From Clostridia bacterium (GTDB lineage: Bacteria > Bacillota > Clostridia > TANB77 > CAG-508), in assembly GCA_022793875.1 (NCBI GenBank), contig JAAWDR010000046.1:1-44260 (forward strand): a DNA stretch of 44,260 nt. Reading direction: 5' to 3'. Every line of letters starts with the position of its first letter. Position 1 is the stretch's first letter. A program made the position numbers and the translations under genes. The notes beneath the pieces are model-generated. The model worked only from the letters and a program-made list of their open reading frames with translations, was not told the DNA's origin and made no database searches. Of this stretch, positions 26,025-35,014 are shown piece by piece.

Positions 26025-27362
26025 CTAGTCATCAAATCTTTTTTCCAAATTAACAAACTTAGTATAACTTCCTAGCCATCCTAAATCAACAGTTCCTGTT
26101 GATCCTCCTCTGTGTTTTGCAATTATTACTTCTGCTATATTTTTTCTTTCACTATCTTCGTTATAATAGTCATCTCTATACAAAAACATAACTATGTCAG
26201 CATCTTGTTCTATTGATCCTGATTCACGTAAGTCTGATAGCATTGGTCTATGGTCTGGTCTTTGTTCTACTGCTCTTGATAATTGTGAAAGTGCTATTAC
26301 TGGTACATCTAGTTCTTTTGCTAATATTTTTAAAGACCTACTTATTTCCGCTATTTCTTGCTCTCTACTTCCACCTCTAGTTCTATTACTTCCTTGAATT
26401 AATTGCAAATAGTCTATTACAACTAGTCCAATATTTTTTTCTAGTTTCAATTTTCTACATTTTGCTCTTATTTCCATAACAGATATACCTGGTGTATCAT
26501 CTACATATATACCTGTTTCTGAAAGTGGTCCTATTGCTTCTGCAAGCTTTGCCCAGTCCTCATCTTCTAATTTTCCTGTCCTTACTTTATTACTATCTAC
26601 CATTGCTTCACTACACAAAATTCTATTAACCATTTGCTCTTTTGACATTTCTAGGCTAAAAATTGCTACTGGTGCATTTCCTCTTAACGCTGCATTTGTA
26701 GCTATGTTTAATGCAAATGCTGATTTACCCATAGCTGGTCTTGCTGCTATTAATATAAATTCAGAACCATGCAATCCTGCTGTTCTATAATCTAAGTCTG
26801 TAAATCCTGTTGGAACACCTGTAATATGTTGTTTTCTATTGTATAACTCTTCTAATTGAGTAAAACTGTCTACTAATATATCCTTTATTGGTGCATATCC
26901 TTTTTGATCTTTATTTTGCATTAAGTTAAATATTTTCTTTTCTGCACCTTCCATGATATTCTCGACTTCTTCTGTTGTATCATATCCTAATTCTATTATT
27001 TCGTTTGCAGTTTTTATTAAATTTCTCAACACAGATTTTTCTTCTACTATTTTAATATATTTTGCGATATTTGCAGTCGTAGGAACTTTTTCTGGTAATT
27101 CCGCTAGATATTCAAATCCTCCAACCTGCTCAAATTTGCCCATCAACTCTAATTCTGATTTTACCGTAATTAAATCTATTGGTTCTGCTCTATTATACAA
27201 ATTTAACATTGCTGAATATATTAATCTATTATCTTCTCTATAAAAGTCTTCTTCTTTTAAAACTTCTATACTACTTGATACTGCTTCCTTATCTGTAAAC
27301 ATACTTCCAATTACTGCTTGTTCCGCTTCTATATCATGTGGTGGTACTTTTCCTATATCCAT
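26025..27362 (-). CDS. dnaB: Replicative DNA helicase DnaB
   Basis: This hexameric helicase unwinds DNA ahead of the replication fork. The 445 residues begin PPHDIEAEQAVIGSMFTDKEA (N-terminal scaffold domain). Walker A AARPAMGKSAFALN lies at about 205-218, and VVIDYLQLIQG, ALSQLSRAVEQR and DLRESGSIEQDADIVMFLYRDDYY complete the RecA-like core. No intein. It is called dnaC in B. subtilis. ATG 27362 is behind GGGGGAA. It follows rplI by 51 bp, the conserved gdpP-rplI-dnaB order. Confidence 0.97.
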   Translation of the reverse strand: MDIGKVPPHDIEAEQAVIGSMFTDKEAVSSSIEVLKEEDFYREDNRLIYSAMLNLYNRAEPIDLITVKSELELMGKFEQVGGFEYLAELPEKVPTTANIAKYIKIVEEKSVLRNLIKTANEIIELGYDTTEEVENIMEGAEKKIFNLMQNKDQKGYAPIKDILVDSFTQLEELYNRKQHITGVPTGFTDLDYRTAGLHGSEFILIAARPAMGKSAFALNIATNAALRGNAPVAIFSLEMSKEQMVNRILCSEAMVDSNKVRTGKLEDEDWAKLAEAIGPLSETGIYVDDTPGISVMEIRAKCRKLKLEKNIGLVVIDYLQLIQGSNRTRGGSREQEIAEISRSLKILAKELDVPVIALSQLSRAVEQRPDHRPMLSDLRESGSIEQDADIVMFLYRDDYYNEDSERKNIAEVIIAKHRGGSTGTVDLGWLGSYTKFVNLEKRFDD

Positions 27363-27413
27363 TTCTATTCCCCCAAATTCACCTCTACATAGGATGTCAA
27401 TTATTTTTAAAAT

Positions 27414-27860
27414 TTATTCTGAAATAACATTAACCTTAACACAACCAACAACGCCCTCAAACAACTTAATATCAACATTAAATGTTCCTAAAGTCTTTAT
27501 TGCATCTTTCAAATCAATCTTCTTCTTATCGATTTTTATTTGATATTGTTTTTCAAGATTTTCCGCAATTTCTTTTGATGAAACACCACCAAATATCTTT
27601 CCATTTGTTCCTGATTTAACTCTAATTTTTAATAATATTTTTGATAATCTATCTGCAATTTTTTCTGCTTCTTCTTTCTCTTGAGATTTTTTAAATGCAT
27701 TTGAGTCTTGCTTTGCTTTTAATTTACTCATATTTTCTGCATTTGCCTCTACTGCTAAATTTTTAGGAAATAAAAAGTTTCTTGCATATCCATCTGATGC
27801 GTTTATTACTTCATCTCTTTTTCCTACTCCTTTTATATCTGCTTTTAATATTACTTTCAT
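27414..27860 (-). CDS. rplI: 50S ribosomal protein L9
   Basis: The 148-residue protein starts MKVILKADIKGVGKRDEVI, the typical L9 N-terminal rRNA-binding domain. It continues with DGYARNFLFPKNLAVEA, a connecting helix, and a C-terminal domain with GTNGKIFGGVSSKEIAE. The ATG at 27860 gives the family length; a GTG three codons upstream lies too close to the AAGGGA site. It lies between gdpP and dnaB; a hairpin and a candidate promoter upstream suggest it can also be transcribed separately. Confidence 0.96.
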   Translation of the reverse strand: MKVILKADIKGVGKRDEVINASDGYARNFLFPKNLAVEANAENMSKLKAKQDSNAFKKSQEKEEAEKIADRLSKILLKIRVKSGTNGKIFGGVSSKEIAENLEKQYQIKIDKKKIDLKDAIKTLGTFNVDIKLFEGVVGCVKVNVISE

Positions 27861-27890
27861 TAAAATCACTATCCCTTCTTAATATCTTAT

Positions 27891-27919
27891 AGTTTACACT
27901 ATTTTTAGCAATTTTTCAA
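27891..27919 (-). promoter_or_regulatory. Candidate promoter for rplI-dnaB
   Basis: TTGAAA (27914-27919), 17-nt spacer, TAAACT (27891-27896), minus strand. Confidence 0.5.
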
Positions 27920-27958
27920 CCTGTAGTCCTGAAAAATTTAACAAATGCATATATTTTT

Positions 27959-27997
27959 AAAAGTGAGAATTAAGGCATAACCTATAATTCTCACTTT
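27959..27997 (-). terminator. Hairpin after gdpP (terminator or attenuator)
   Basis: AAAGTGAGAATTA and TAATTCTCACTTT form a 13-bp perfect stem directly after the gdpP stop. The following T run is interrupted, so partial read-through into rplI is plausible. Confidence 0.6.
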
Positions 27998-27998
27998 A

Positions 27999-30017
27999 CT
28001 AATTTTCTATTTCAGAAAAATATTCATTAACACAATTTATTAATTGCTTTTTAACATCCTCAATAGTCATGCCCTCAACCTGAGCACCAGCAAGCGTAAT
28101 ATGTCCGCCACCACCAAGTTTTTCTAATATAACTTGAACATTTATATCTCCTAAAGAACGTCCACTAATACAAATTTGTTCACCTGTGTTCCCTAAAACA
28201 AATGATGCTGTAACATTACCTATTGTAAGTAATTCATCAGCCGCTTTTGCACATAATAAGCTTACATCCTTTTCTTTTTCCTGGTCATATAAAGCAATTG
28301 CAATTGAATCATTAATCATTTCTGCACTTCTAACTATGTCAGCAATTTTATTAAATGACTCTAAATCACTTTGGAACCATTTCTTAACTTTAATAATATC
28401 TACTCCACATTTACGTAAATATGCTGCTGCTTCAAAAGTTCTTACACCTGTTTTAAATGTAAAACTTTTTGTATCCATCATTATTCCTGCATACAAACTT
28501 TCTGCTTCAATTTTCTTTAATTCAACATTTGTTTCTGCATATTGCAATAGTTCTGTTACAAGCTCTGCTGCTGATGATGCATATACTTCTTGGAATGTTA
28601 ATGTAGCATTTTCTATATAATCAGCACTTCTTCTATGATGGTCTATTACTACAATTTTACTTGCTTTTTTAAGAACTTCTGGAGCTTCAACATAATTTGT
28701 TTTATGGGTATCTACAACTACTAATAAAGTGTCTTCATCTATATTTTCTTCTGCAACTTCTTTACTAATTAATGCATCTTCATATTCTGGTTCTTCTAAT
28801 AAGCTACTTCTAAAATTTTGTAAAGCTGGTGTATCACTTATAATAATATATGCATTTTTTCCTAAGCTCTTTACAAGTCTATATATTCCTACTGCTGAAC
28901 CTATTGCATCTATATCTGCATTAGCATGCCCCATAATCATTACTTTACTTGATTCTTGTATAAGGTTTTCTAATGCATGTGCAACAACCCTAGCTTTTAC
29001 TTTAGTTCTCTTTTCAACTTCTTGAGCTCTTCCACCAAAGAATTTGTATATATCATTTTGTCTTATAACAGCTTGGTCTCCACCTCTACCAAGTACAATA
29101 TCCATAGCTGTTTGAGCAGATTTATATTTATCTTTATCTACTTCTCCTTCATTTGAAATTGCTATACTTAATGTAAATTGGACTTTTTGTTTTGGGTCTA
29201 ATTCTTTAATCTTATCTAATATACTGAATTTATCTTCTTTAATCTGCTCCAAATATCTTTGTTCAAATATATAAATATATCTATCTCTATCTGATTTTAT
29301 TAAAATTCCATTAGTATCATTGGTCCATTCATGTATTTCTTTATCAATATCTGCTATATACTGTGCCTTCTCTTCATTTTCTAGCATTTGCATATTTTCT
29401 TCATAATTGTCTATCATAATAATTCCAACACATGATTTTGAATCATTATATTCCTTTTGTAATTTTATATTTTCTGTTTCATCTATAAAATATAAAATTA
29501 CCATATATTCATCTTTATTAATTCTAGAATATCTTTTAGAATTTACAAATTTTCCTACTAATCTATATGTTTTTTTGTTTATTTGTACATCCTTTAATAT
29601 TGATTTATCATTTTTATCTTTTTTATTTTGAATTTCATCTTGTAAATCAAACACTAAGTCATTTACAAGTGTATCTATATCCGTCTCTGCAAATTCAGAT
29701 ACAAATTTTGAACTCTTCCATATAACATTTCCATCTGTTTCTAATATTATTAAAGGAAATGGTGAATTAATCAAACTCGTCTTTGCTGCCGAATCTACTG
29801 ATAATGTTAAGTCTTGCAATGTTTCTGATATTTCACTTTTCCTTTTATTATTGGCAAAATATGTATATCCTATTACTATTGCATAAACTAATATAGATGG
29901 CACTATGAATCCTATATTTTGACAACATATTATAATTAGCAATACTAAAATTATCACTAAATATATTTTTGTTCTTGATATTAAATTATCAAAAACTTTT
30001 TTATTACTATTTTGCAT
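27999..30017 (-). CDS. gdpP: Cyclic-di-AMP phosphodiesterase GdpP
   Basis: GdpP hydrolyses the second messenger c-di-AMP and so affects potassium, osmotic and cell-wall homeostasis. The 672-residue protein has two N-terminal membrane helices (about 17-37 and 39-54). A PAS region (FPLIILETDGNVIWKSSKF) and a degenerate GGDEF domain follow. The DHH phosphoesterase core comes next: MGHANADIDAIGS (about 359), VVDTHKTN, DHHRR (about 457). The DHHA1 domain with GGGGHITLAGAQ lies at about 633. The catalytic motifs look complete. ATG 30017 has AAGGAGAG upstream. The promoter carries a perfect dyad (30033-30063). Confidence 0.95.
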   Translation of the reverse strand: MQNSNKKVFDNLISRTKIYLVIILVLLIIICCQNIGFIVPSILVYAIVIGYTYFANNKRKSEISETLQDLTLSVDSAAKTSLINSPFPLIILETDGNVIWKSSKFVSEFAETDIDTLVNDLVFDLQDEIQNKKDKNDKSILKDVQINKKTYRLVGKFVNSKRYSRINKDEYMVILYFIDETENIKLQKEYNDSKSCVGIIMIDNYEENMQMLENEEKAQYIADIDKEIHEWTNDTNGILIKSDRDRYIYIFEQRYLEQIKEDKFSILDKIKELDPKQKVQFTLSIAISNEGEVDKDKYKSAQTAMDIVLGRGGDQAVIRQNDIYKFFGGRAQEVEKRTKVKARVVAHALENLIQESSKVMIMGHANADIDAIGSAVGIYRLVKSLGKNAYIIISDTPALQNFRSSLLEEPEYEDALISKEVAEENIDEDTLLVVVDTHKTNYVEAPEVLKKASKIVVIDHHRRSADYIENATLTFQEVYASSAAELVTELLQYAETNVELKKIEAESLYAGIMMDTKSFTFKTGVRTFEAAAYLRKCGVDIIKVKKWFQSDLESFNKIADIVRSAEMINDSIAIALYDQEKEKDVSLLCAKAADELLTIGNVTASFVLGNTGEQICISGRSLGDINVQVILEKLGGGGHITLAGAQVEGMTIEDVKKQLINCVNEYFSEIEN

Positions 30018-30032
30018 AAAACTCTCCTTTTT

Positions 30033-30072
30033 CTCCTATTATATTTTACACCTATAATAGGAGAATTGTCAA
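30033..30072 (-). promoter_or_regulatory. gdpP promoter with 11-bp perfect dyad
   Basis: On the minus strand TTGACA (30067-30072), 18-nt spacer, TAAAAT (30043-30048). CTCCTATTATA (30033-30043) and TATAATAGGAG (30053-30063), 9 nt apart, place one arm in the promoter spacer and one just downstream of the -10. This looks like a repressor operator or an RNA hairpin at the 5' end of the message, directly before the ribosome site. Confidence 0.6.
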
Positions 30073-30084
30073 GTTTATGCCTTC

Positions 30085-31980
30085 CTATTTATTCTCTTCA
30101 ACATCATTTTTATCAAAAATAACACTTTCCTTTATTTGCTCACTCTCTTGTTGTTTCTTAACGCCATCAATTATCATAACAAATTTAACCTCACCATCAT
30201 TTCCTTCGTTAAGTAATGTAAAATTATTATAATCCTTAGACAATTCAGTTAACTTCTCAATTCTATCAGTTAAGTTCTTCACATTATTTTTCATAAAATT
30301 GCAAATCTTATTAATACCATCTCTATTAAAAGTATAGATACCTTCAGCTAAATCAGTAGCCCCATTAGCAATAGTAGTAGCTCCATCTGTTAATTGACCA
30401 TTTGCAGAAGTCAATTCTTTTGTACTAACATCCAACTTTTTCATACCTGATTTTAAAGAAGTTGAACCACTTTTTAAAGTGCTAGCACCAGTTTGCAAAG
30501 TTTTTGAACCGTCAACTAAAGCTTTTGAACCATCAGCTAACTGTGTTAAAGCTGTTGGTAATTGACTTGTAGCAGAATTTAATTGTCCTAATCCTTGTTC
30601 TAATTTTTGTGTAGCTTGTGAAATTGATGTAACTCCCTTATCTAAAGCATTTAACTTAGCTTGAGATTGTTCAGATGTTAGTTGTGTTAAAGTTGTAGTA
30701 TCAATTGTTATCTGCTTTTGTAAATTTATTATTATTTCATCATTTTCTGTATATCCTGCTTCTAATAATTGATTTTTTGTATTAGCTAATGTAGTAATAT
30801 TAGTACTCAATGTTTTTATAGTAGCATCTAAAGAACCTTTTAAAACACTTATTCCATTTACTAAACCATTTTCTGAATTAACACCTAAATTTAGCTCTGT
30901 ACTTCCCTCATATAATTGAGAAACACTCTCAGGTAAAGAACTTAATCTTGTTTCTAATTCATTAATTCCAGAATTCAACTGTTGTACGCCATTTACTAAT
31001 GAAGAGCTCCCCACATTTAAAGAATTTATACCTGAATCTATTTTCGAATAATTTGAGTTTATACTACTTACACCTTCAGAAACTTGATTCATTGCACCAT
31101 TAAATTCTTTACTCTTTTCACTATAAGTTATAGCACCATCTTTTAAAGTATTTGCCCCCTCTTCAATTTGTTTACTTGAACTTTGTAAAGTATTAACTTG
31201 ACCATAAATCTCATCTAATTTATCAAAAACACCTAAATCTTCTTCGTCTAAAACTTTTGGAGTAACAAAAGAAATTATACTATTGCTTTCAAAATCTTTT
31301 ACATCCATCATAATTTCAATATCACTTGATATTTCTATATCTTTCTTAGATACTCCTAAACTTTCTTGTAAACCAGGCATAGCAATACCAACAACAATTG
31401 TTTTTGTTCCATCATCAATTACTTTTCCAGATGACACTTGTACATTACTAGCCTCTTCATTTTTAATAATTGTCCCAGCAACCACTACAAATGGAACATA
31501 CATCTTAACTTTTTTACCATTAATATCAACCATTCTTTCTTCTTTATTAGTGTATTGTAGAGTTATTTTAACATTTCCACTTTTCCCTGCAATATCTTCT
31601 GGTGAAATTTCTTCACCATCCAATTCATATTTTATAGCACACTCTATTGGTAAATCCTTTGAGCTCTCACCTTGATAGTATATATCATTTTTGTTAGCCT
31701 TCCATGTAAAAGTATTTCCATCTTGAATATATGTTTCATCACCACTTGTATTCTTTATATCTAATAAATCTGACATATCTTTTACTACATCTTCATTTTC
31801 TTTGTTTTTTATATGTGTACTAACTATCGTTTTATAACAACTCCCTGAAACATCTAATTTAGAATATACTGTTTCATCTTTCGTATACGCAAATACAGGA
31901 ACTGTATATCCAATCATAGAACATAGCAATGCTCCTGAAACTACTTTAGAAACTATTTTTTTATTCATATTTAATCTCAT
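30085..31980 (-). CDS. Secreted coiled-coil protein, YhgE/Pip-like repeats, exporter partner
   Basis: The 631-residue protein has an N-terminal signal peptide (NKKIVSKVVSGALLCSMIGYTVPVFA). A beta-rich domain follows, then a long region of repeating heptad/undecad units of the type LxxGxxxLxxGxxxL (for example LTQLADGSKALVDGSKTLQTGASTL). This is the pattern of YhgE/Pip and related MmpL-associated proteins. No C-terminal membrane helix is visible, so it may be released or held by the exporter. The start is uncertain: ATG 31980 has AAAGGA close by, while an alternative ATG is at 31968. It directly follows the MMPL gene (33 bp), so both probably act together under TetR control. Confidence 0.7.
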   Translation of the reverse strand: MRLNMNKKIVSKVVSGALLCSMIGYTVPVFAYTKDETVYSKLDVSGSCYKTIVSTHIKNKENEDVVKDMSDLLDIKNTSGDETYIQDGNTFTWKANKNDIYYQGESSKDLPIECAIKYELDGEEISPEDIAGKSGNVKITLQYTNKEERMVDINGKKVKMYVPFVVVAGTIIKNEEASNVQVSSGKVIDDGTKTIVVGIAMPGLQESLGVSKKDIEISSDIEIMMDVKDFESNSIISFVTPKVLDEEDLGVFDKLDEIYGQVNTLQSSSKQIEEGANTLKDGAITYSEKSKEFNGAMNQVSEGVSSINSNYSKIDSGINSLNVGSSSLVNGVQQLNSGINELETRLSSLPESVSQLYEGSTELNLGVNSENGLVNGISVLKGSLDATIKTLSTNITTLANTKNQLLEAGYTENDEIIINLQKQITIDTTTLTQLTSEQSQAKLNALDKGVTSISQATQKLEQGLGQLNSATSQLPTALTQLADGSKALVDGSKTLQTGASTLKSGSTSLKSGMKKLDVSTKELTSANGQLTDGATTIANGATDLAEGIYTFNRDGINKICNFMKNNVKNLTDRIEKLTELSKDYNNFTLLNEGNDGEVKFVMIIDGVKKQQESEQIKESVIFDKNDVEENK

Positions 31981-31993
31981 TCCTTCCTTTATC

Positions 31994-32026
31994 TGTGCCA
32001 AAAAGGTACGTCCCTATTGGCACACT
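31994..32026. repeat. Solo REP-like hairpin, copy F
   Basis: TGTGCCAA...TTGGCACA (31994-32001 with 32017-32024) around the core ACGTCCC (GGGACG on the other strand). The outer stem changed on both sides relative to copies A-D. The element overlaps the 3' end of the MMPL gene and supplies its last codons and stop. Confidence 0.6.
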
Positions 32027-34083
32027 TTTTTCATTCCAACAGTTGTCTTACAAATAACTTTATCAAACAATATTAAAAATGCTGGCAATACCATAATTAC
32101 ACTAATCATACTAACAATAGCCCCTCTAGACATTAGCGTACATAGAGAACCAATCATCTCTATTTTTGAACAAGTTCCAACTCCAAATGTTGCACCAAAG
32201 AAACACAATCCACTAACAATAATTGAACTTATTGAACTTCCTAGAGCTTCATCAACCGCTTCTTTCTTTGTCTTTCCTTCTTTTCTATAGCTTATAAATT
32301 TAGTTGTAATTAATATTGCATAATCTATTGTTGCCCCTAATTGTATTGTTCCAATTACTATTGATGCAATAAATGGCAATGTTGTATTTGTATATGTTGA
32401 AAATCCCATATTTATAAATATAGCAAATTCAATAACTACCATTAATATTACAGGTAATGAAATTGATTTTAATACACATATCATTATTATAAATATAATT
32501 ACAATTGATACTCCATTTACGCTATTAAAATCATGATCACTAATTTCTACTAAATCTTTCATAAGTGGCCCTTCTCCTGCTAGTATTGCATTTTTATCAT
32601 ATACCTTTATTATTTTATTTACTTCATTAACTTGTTCATTTAACTCATCTGTTGCCATTTCATACTTAGAATTTATTATGACTAATTGATATTTATCATT
32701 TTCAAATATTGATTTTACATCTTCTGATAACATACTATCTGGGAACTCAGTTCCTGCTATTTTTGAATAACTTAAAGCCCATTCAATTCCATCTAACTTC
32801 TCAATTTCGTTTAACATTTCATTAACTTTATAATTTGGAACATCTTTACTAATTAAAGCTAATTCTGTTGATACCATATTAAAATCATTTTTTAATGCAT
32901 TATTTGCTTCAACACTTAATAATGTGTCTGGCAATGATTTATCTAAGTTATAATAAACCTTTATATTGCTATATCCATATATTGCAAATGGTAATATTAT
33001 TAAGAATACTATTATTATTGCTTTATAATGTTTTATATTGAAATTTTTTAATCTTTCAAATCTTGGTAATATTTCTTTATGTTTTGTTTTTTCAATCCAT
33101 TTATCAAATACTAAAAGCATTGCTGGTAATATTGTTACAACACTTACAACGCCAAGGAATACTCCTTTAGCCATAACAATTCCGATATCTTTACCTAAGC
33201 TTAAATTCATACTGCAAAGTGCTAAAAATCCTGCTATTGTTGTTAGTGAACTTCCCACAACTGATACTAATGTTTTTGATATTGCATGTGCCATTGCTTC
33301 ATCATTGTTTGTACGTTTTTCTTTCTCTGACTTATAACTGTGATATAAGAATATTGCAAAGTCCATAGTCACTCCTAATTGAAGTACTGCACTTATTGCT
33401 TTCGTTATATATGATATTTCTCTTAAAAGTATATTTGAACCCATATTATACAAAATTGCTATTCCTATATTTAATAATAAAAATATTGGTGCTATATATG
33501 AATCCAACGCTAATTGTAAAATAATCAAACACAATACTACTGCTATAATTACATATATTGCTATTTCTGAATTAGATAAATCCCTTGTATCTAAAACAGT
33601 TGCTGACATTCCACTTATTTTACATTGCTTGTCTGTTAATTTTCTTAATTCCTCAATTGTTGACATCGTGCTATCTGATGAAATACCATCTTTAAATGTT
33701 ACAAGCATTGGTGTACTTCCATCTTTATGAATCTTATCTGTTATTTCTTTTGGTAACATCTCAACTGGTATGTTTGAACCTAATACGTCTGCAATACTTA
33801 TAACAAGCTCTACATTATCTAATTTACTTATTTCATTTTCTAATTTCTGAATGTCTTTGGTGTTCATGTCTTCAACTATAACAACTGAAAATGCTCCCAT
33901 ATCAAATTGTTCTGATAAAATCGTTTCACCTTTTATTGTTTCAATATCTTCTGGCAAGTAAACTAAAATATCATAATTAATCCTAGTTGCTTTCATTCCT
34001 ATAATTGAAGGAATTAATAATAGTAATGCTATTATTAATATCAGCTTTTTGTACTTACATATCTTTTCTGCAAACTTTAACAT
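32014..34083 (-). CDS. MMPL/RND-family exporter
   Basis: The 689-residue protein has the two-fold RND layout. One helix near the N terminus is followed by an external domain (LPEDIETIKGETILSEQF), then five helices including QLGVTMDFAIFLYHSYKSEKEKR. The pattern repeats: LPDTLLSVEANNAL external domain, then QLGATIDYAILITTKFISYRKEGK. The TMDFAIFLYH/TIDYAILIT segments carry the acidic residue expected in the proton-relay helix. Family members export lipids or amphiphilic compounds; the substrate is unknown. ATG 34083 has GGAGAGG upstream. It is transcribed divergently from tetR through a shared operator region. The last residues KVCQ and the stop come from repeat copy F. Confidence 0.88.
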   Translation of the reverse strand: MLKFAEKICKYKKLILIIALLLLIPSIIGMKATRINYDILVYLPEDIETIKGETILSEQFDMGAFSVVIVEDMNTKDIQKLENEISKLDNVELVISIADVLGSNIPVEMLPKEITDKIHKDGSTPMLVTFKDGISSDSTMSTIEELRKLTDKQCKISGMSATVLDTRDLSNSEIAIYVIIAVVLCLIILQLALDSYIAPIFLLLNIGIAILYNMGSNILLREISYITKAISAVLQLGVTMDFAIFLYHSYKSEKEKRTNNDEAMAHAISKTLVSVVGSSLTTIAGFLALCSMNLSLGKDIGIVMAKGVFLGVVSVVTILPAMLLVFDKWIEKTKHKEILPRFERLKNFNIKHYKAIIIVFLIILPFAIYGYSNIKVYYNLDKSLPDTLLSVEANNALKNDFNMVSTELALISKDVPNYKVNEMLNEIEKLDGIEWALSYSKIAGTEFPDSMLSEDVKSIFENDKYQLVIINSKYEMATDELNEQVNEVNKIIKVYDKNAILAGEGPLMKDLVEISDHDFNSVNGVSIVIIFIIMICVLKSISLPVILMVVIEFAIFINMGFSTYTNTTLPFIASIVIGTIQLGATIDYAILITTKFISYRKEGKTKKEAVDEALGSSISSIIVSGLCFFGATFGVGTCSKIEMIGSLCTLMSRGAIVSMISVIMVLPAFLILFDKVICKTTVGMKKVCQ

Positions 34084-34114
34084 TTTTATCTACCTCTCCT
34101 TTATCGAATTCTAC

Positions 34115-34200
34115 AATGACTATTGGTCATTTTTGTATATAATACTACAATTATGACCAATGGTCAATACTTTTCAAAAAAATTATTGACCTTCAGTCAA
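34115..34200. promoter_or_regulatory. TetR operator region, three palindromic sites and divergent promoters
   Basis: Three related palindromes occur: ATGACTATTGGTCAT (34116-34130), ATGACCAATGGTCAAT (34153-34168) and TTGACCTTCAGTCAA (34186-34200). The MMPL promoter (minus strand TTGACC 34162-34167, 17 nt, TATTAT 34139-34144) overlaps the second site, with the first just downstream. The tetR promoter (plus strand TTGACC 34186-34191, 17 nt, AATAAT 34209-34214) overlaps the third. This predicts repression of the exporter and autorepression by the TetR protein. Confidence 0.75.
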
Positions 34201-34238
34201 ATTTATGTAATAATTTATATGTAGGAGAATTAAAAAAT

Positions 34239-34832
34239 ATGAAAAATGATAAAGAAGAAAAAGAAAATAGATTATTAAATACAGCTTTCAAACTATTTAC
34301 AGAAAAAGGAATAAAAGACACATCAATTCAAGATATTGTGGACAATGCAAGTGTCGCCAAAGGAACATTTTATTTATACTTTAAGGATAAATATGAAATA
34401 AGAGACATTCTAATAGTAAAAAAATCAGAAAAATTATTTTCTGATGCATTAACATCCTTAAGAAAAAACTATATCGCAAACTTTTCTGACCAAATTATAT
34501 ATATTATAAATTATGTTATAGATGAATTATCAAAAAAACCTCTATTATTAAAATTTATTTCAAAAAATTTATCTTGGGGAGTATATAATAAAACTGTACT
34601 AAAATTATATGAATCTGCTGAAAAAAGAGAAAATTCTTTGCATGATTTATTTATTAAGGGTGTAAAAGAAAATAATATAAACTTAAGTAATCCTGATGTA
34701 ACTCTATTTATGATTATAGAGTTAGTCGGCTCTACTTGTTTTAATTCTATTCTTTATAAAGACCCTTTGCCTATTGAAGAATATAAACCTTTTTTATATA
34801 AAACTATTAGAAATTTAATTGAAATTAGCTAA
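34239..34832 (+). CDS. TetR/AcrR-family transcriptional repressor
   Basis: The 197-residue protein has an N-terminal HTH: RLLNTAFKLFTEKGIKDTSI, QDIVDNASVAKGTFYLYFKDK (about residues 10-50), the classical TetR signature. A helical ligand-binding domain follows. ATG 34239 lies behind AGGAGAA. It is divergent from the MMPL-coiled-coil operon and surrounded by matching palindromes, so it most likely represses that operon and itself. The inducer is unknown. It is followed by the large palindromic repeat at 34846-35014. Confidence 0.9.
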   Translation: MKNDKEEKENRLLNTAFKLFTEKGIKDTSIQDIVDNASVAKGTFYLYFKDKYEIRDILIVKKSEKLFSDALTSLRKNYIANFSDQIIYIINYVIDELSKKPLLLKFISKNLSWGVYNKTVLKLYESAEKRENSLHDLFIKGVKENNINLSNPDVTLFMIIELVGSTCFNSILYKDPLPIEEYKPFLYKTIRNLIEIS

Positions 34833-34845
34833 AATTTTGTGCTGA

Positions 34846-35014
34846 TAGGGAAAAAGGGACGTTGCTTAAATCCCTCAAAAACGGGAGAAAGGGACACTCC
34901 TTAAAATTAGATATAATAATATGAAATAAATTAGTTTAATTTATACTATCTAATTTTAAGGAGTGTCCCTTTCTCCCGTTTTTGAGGGATTTAAGCAACG
35001 TCCCTTTTTCCCTA
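34846..35014. repeat. 68-bp perfect inverted repeat, REPIN-like pair (copy G)
   Basis: Left arm 34846-34913 and right arm 34947-35014 are perfectly complementary over 68 bp with a 33-bp spacer. Each arm contains GGGACG and GGGACACTCC 35 nt apart, the same register as the 52-nt units A-D (left unit about 34849-34900), and the arms are oriented like A/B and C/D. It lies between convergent tetR and feoA and may also stop transcription from both sides. The right arm supplies the stop codon of feoA. Confidence 0.85.
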
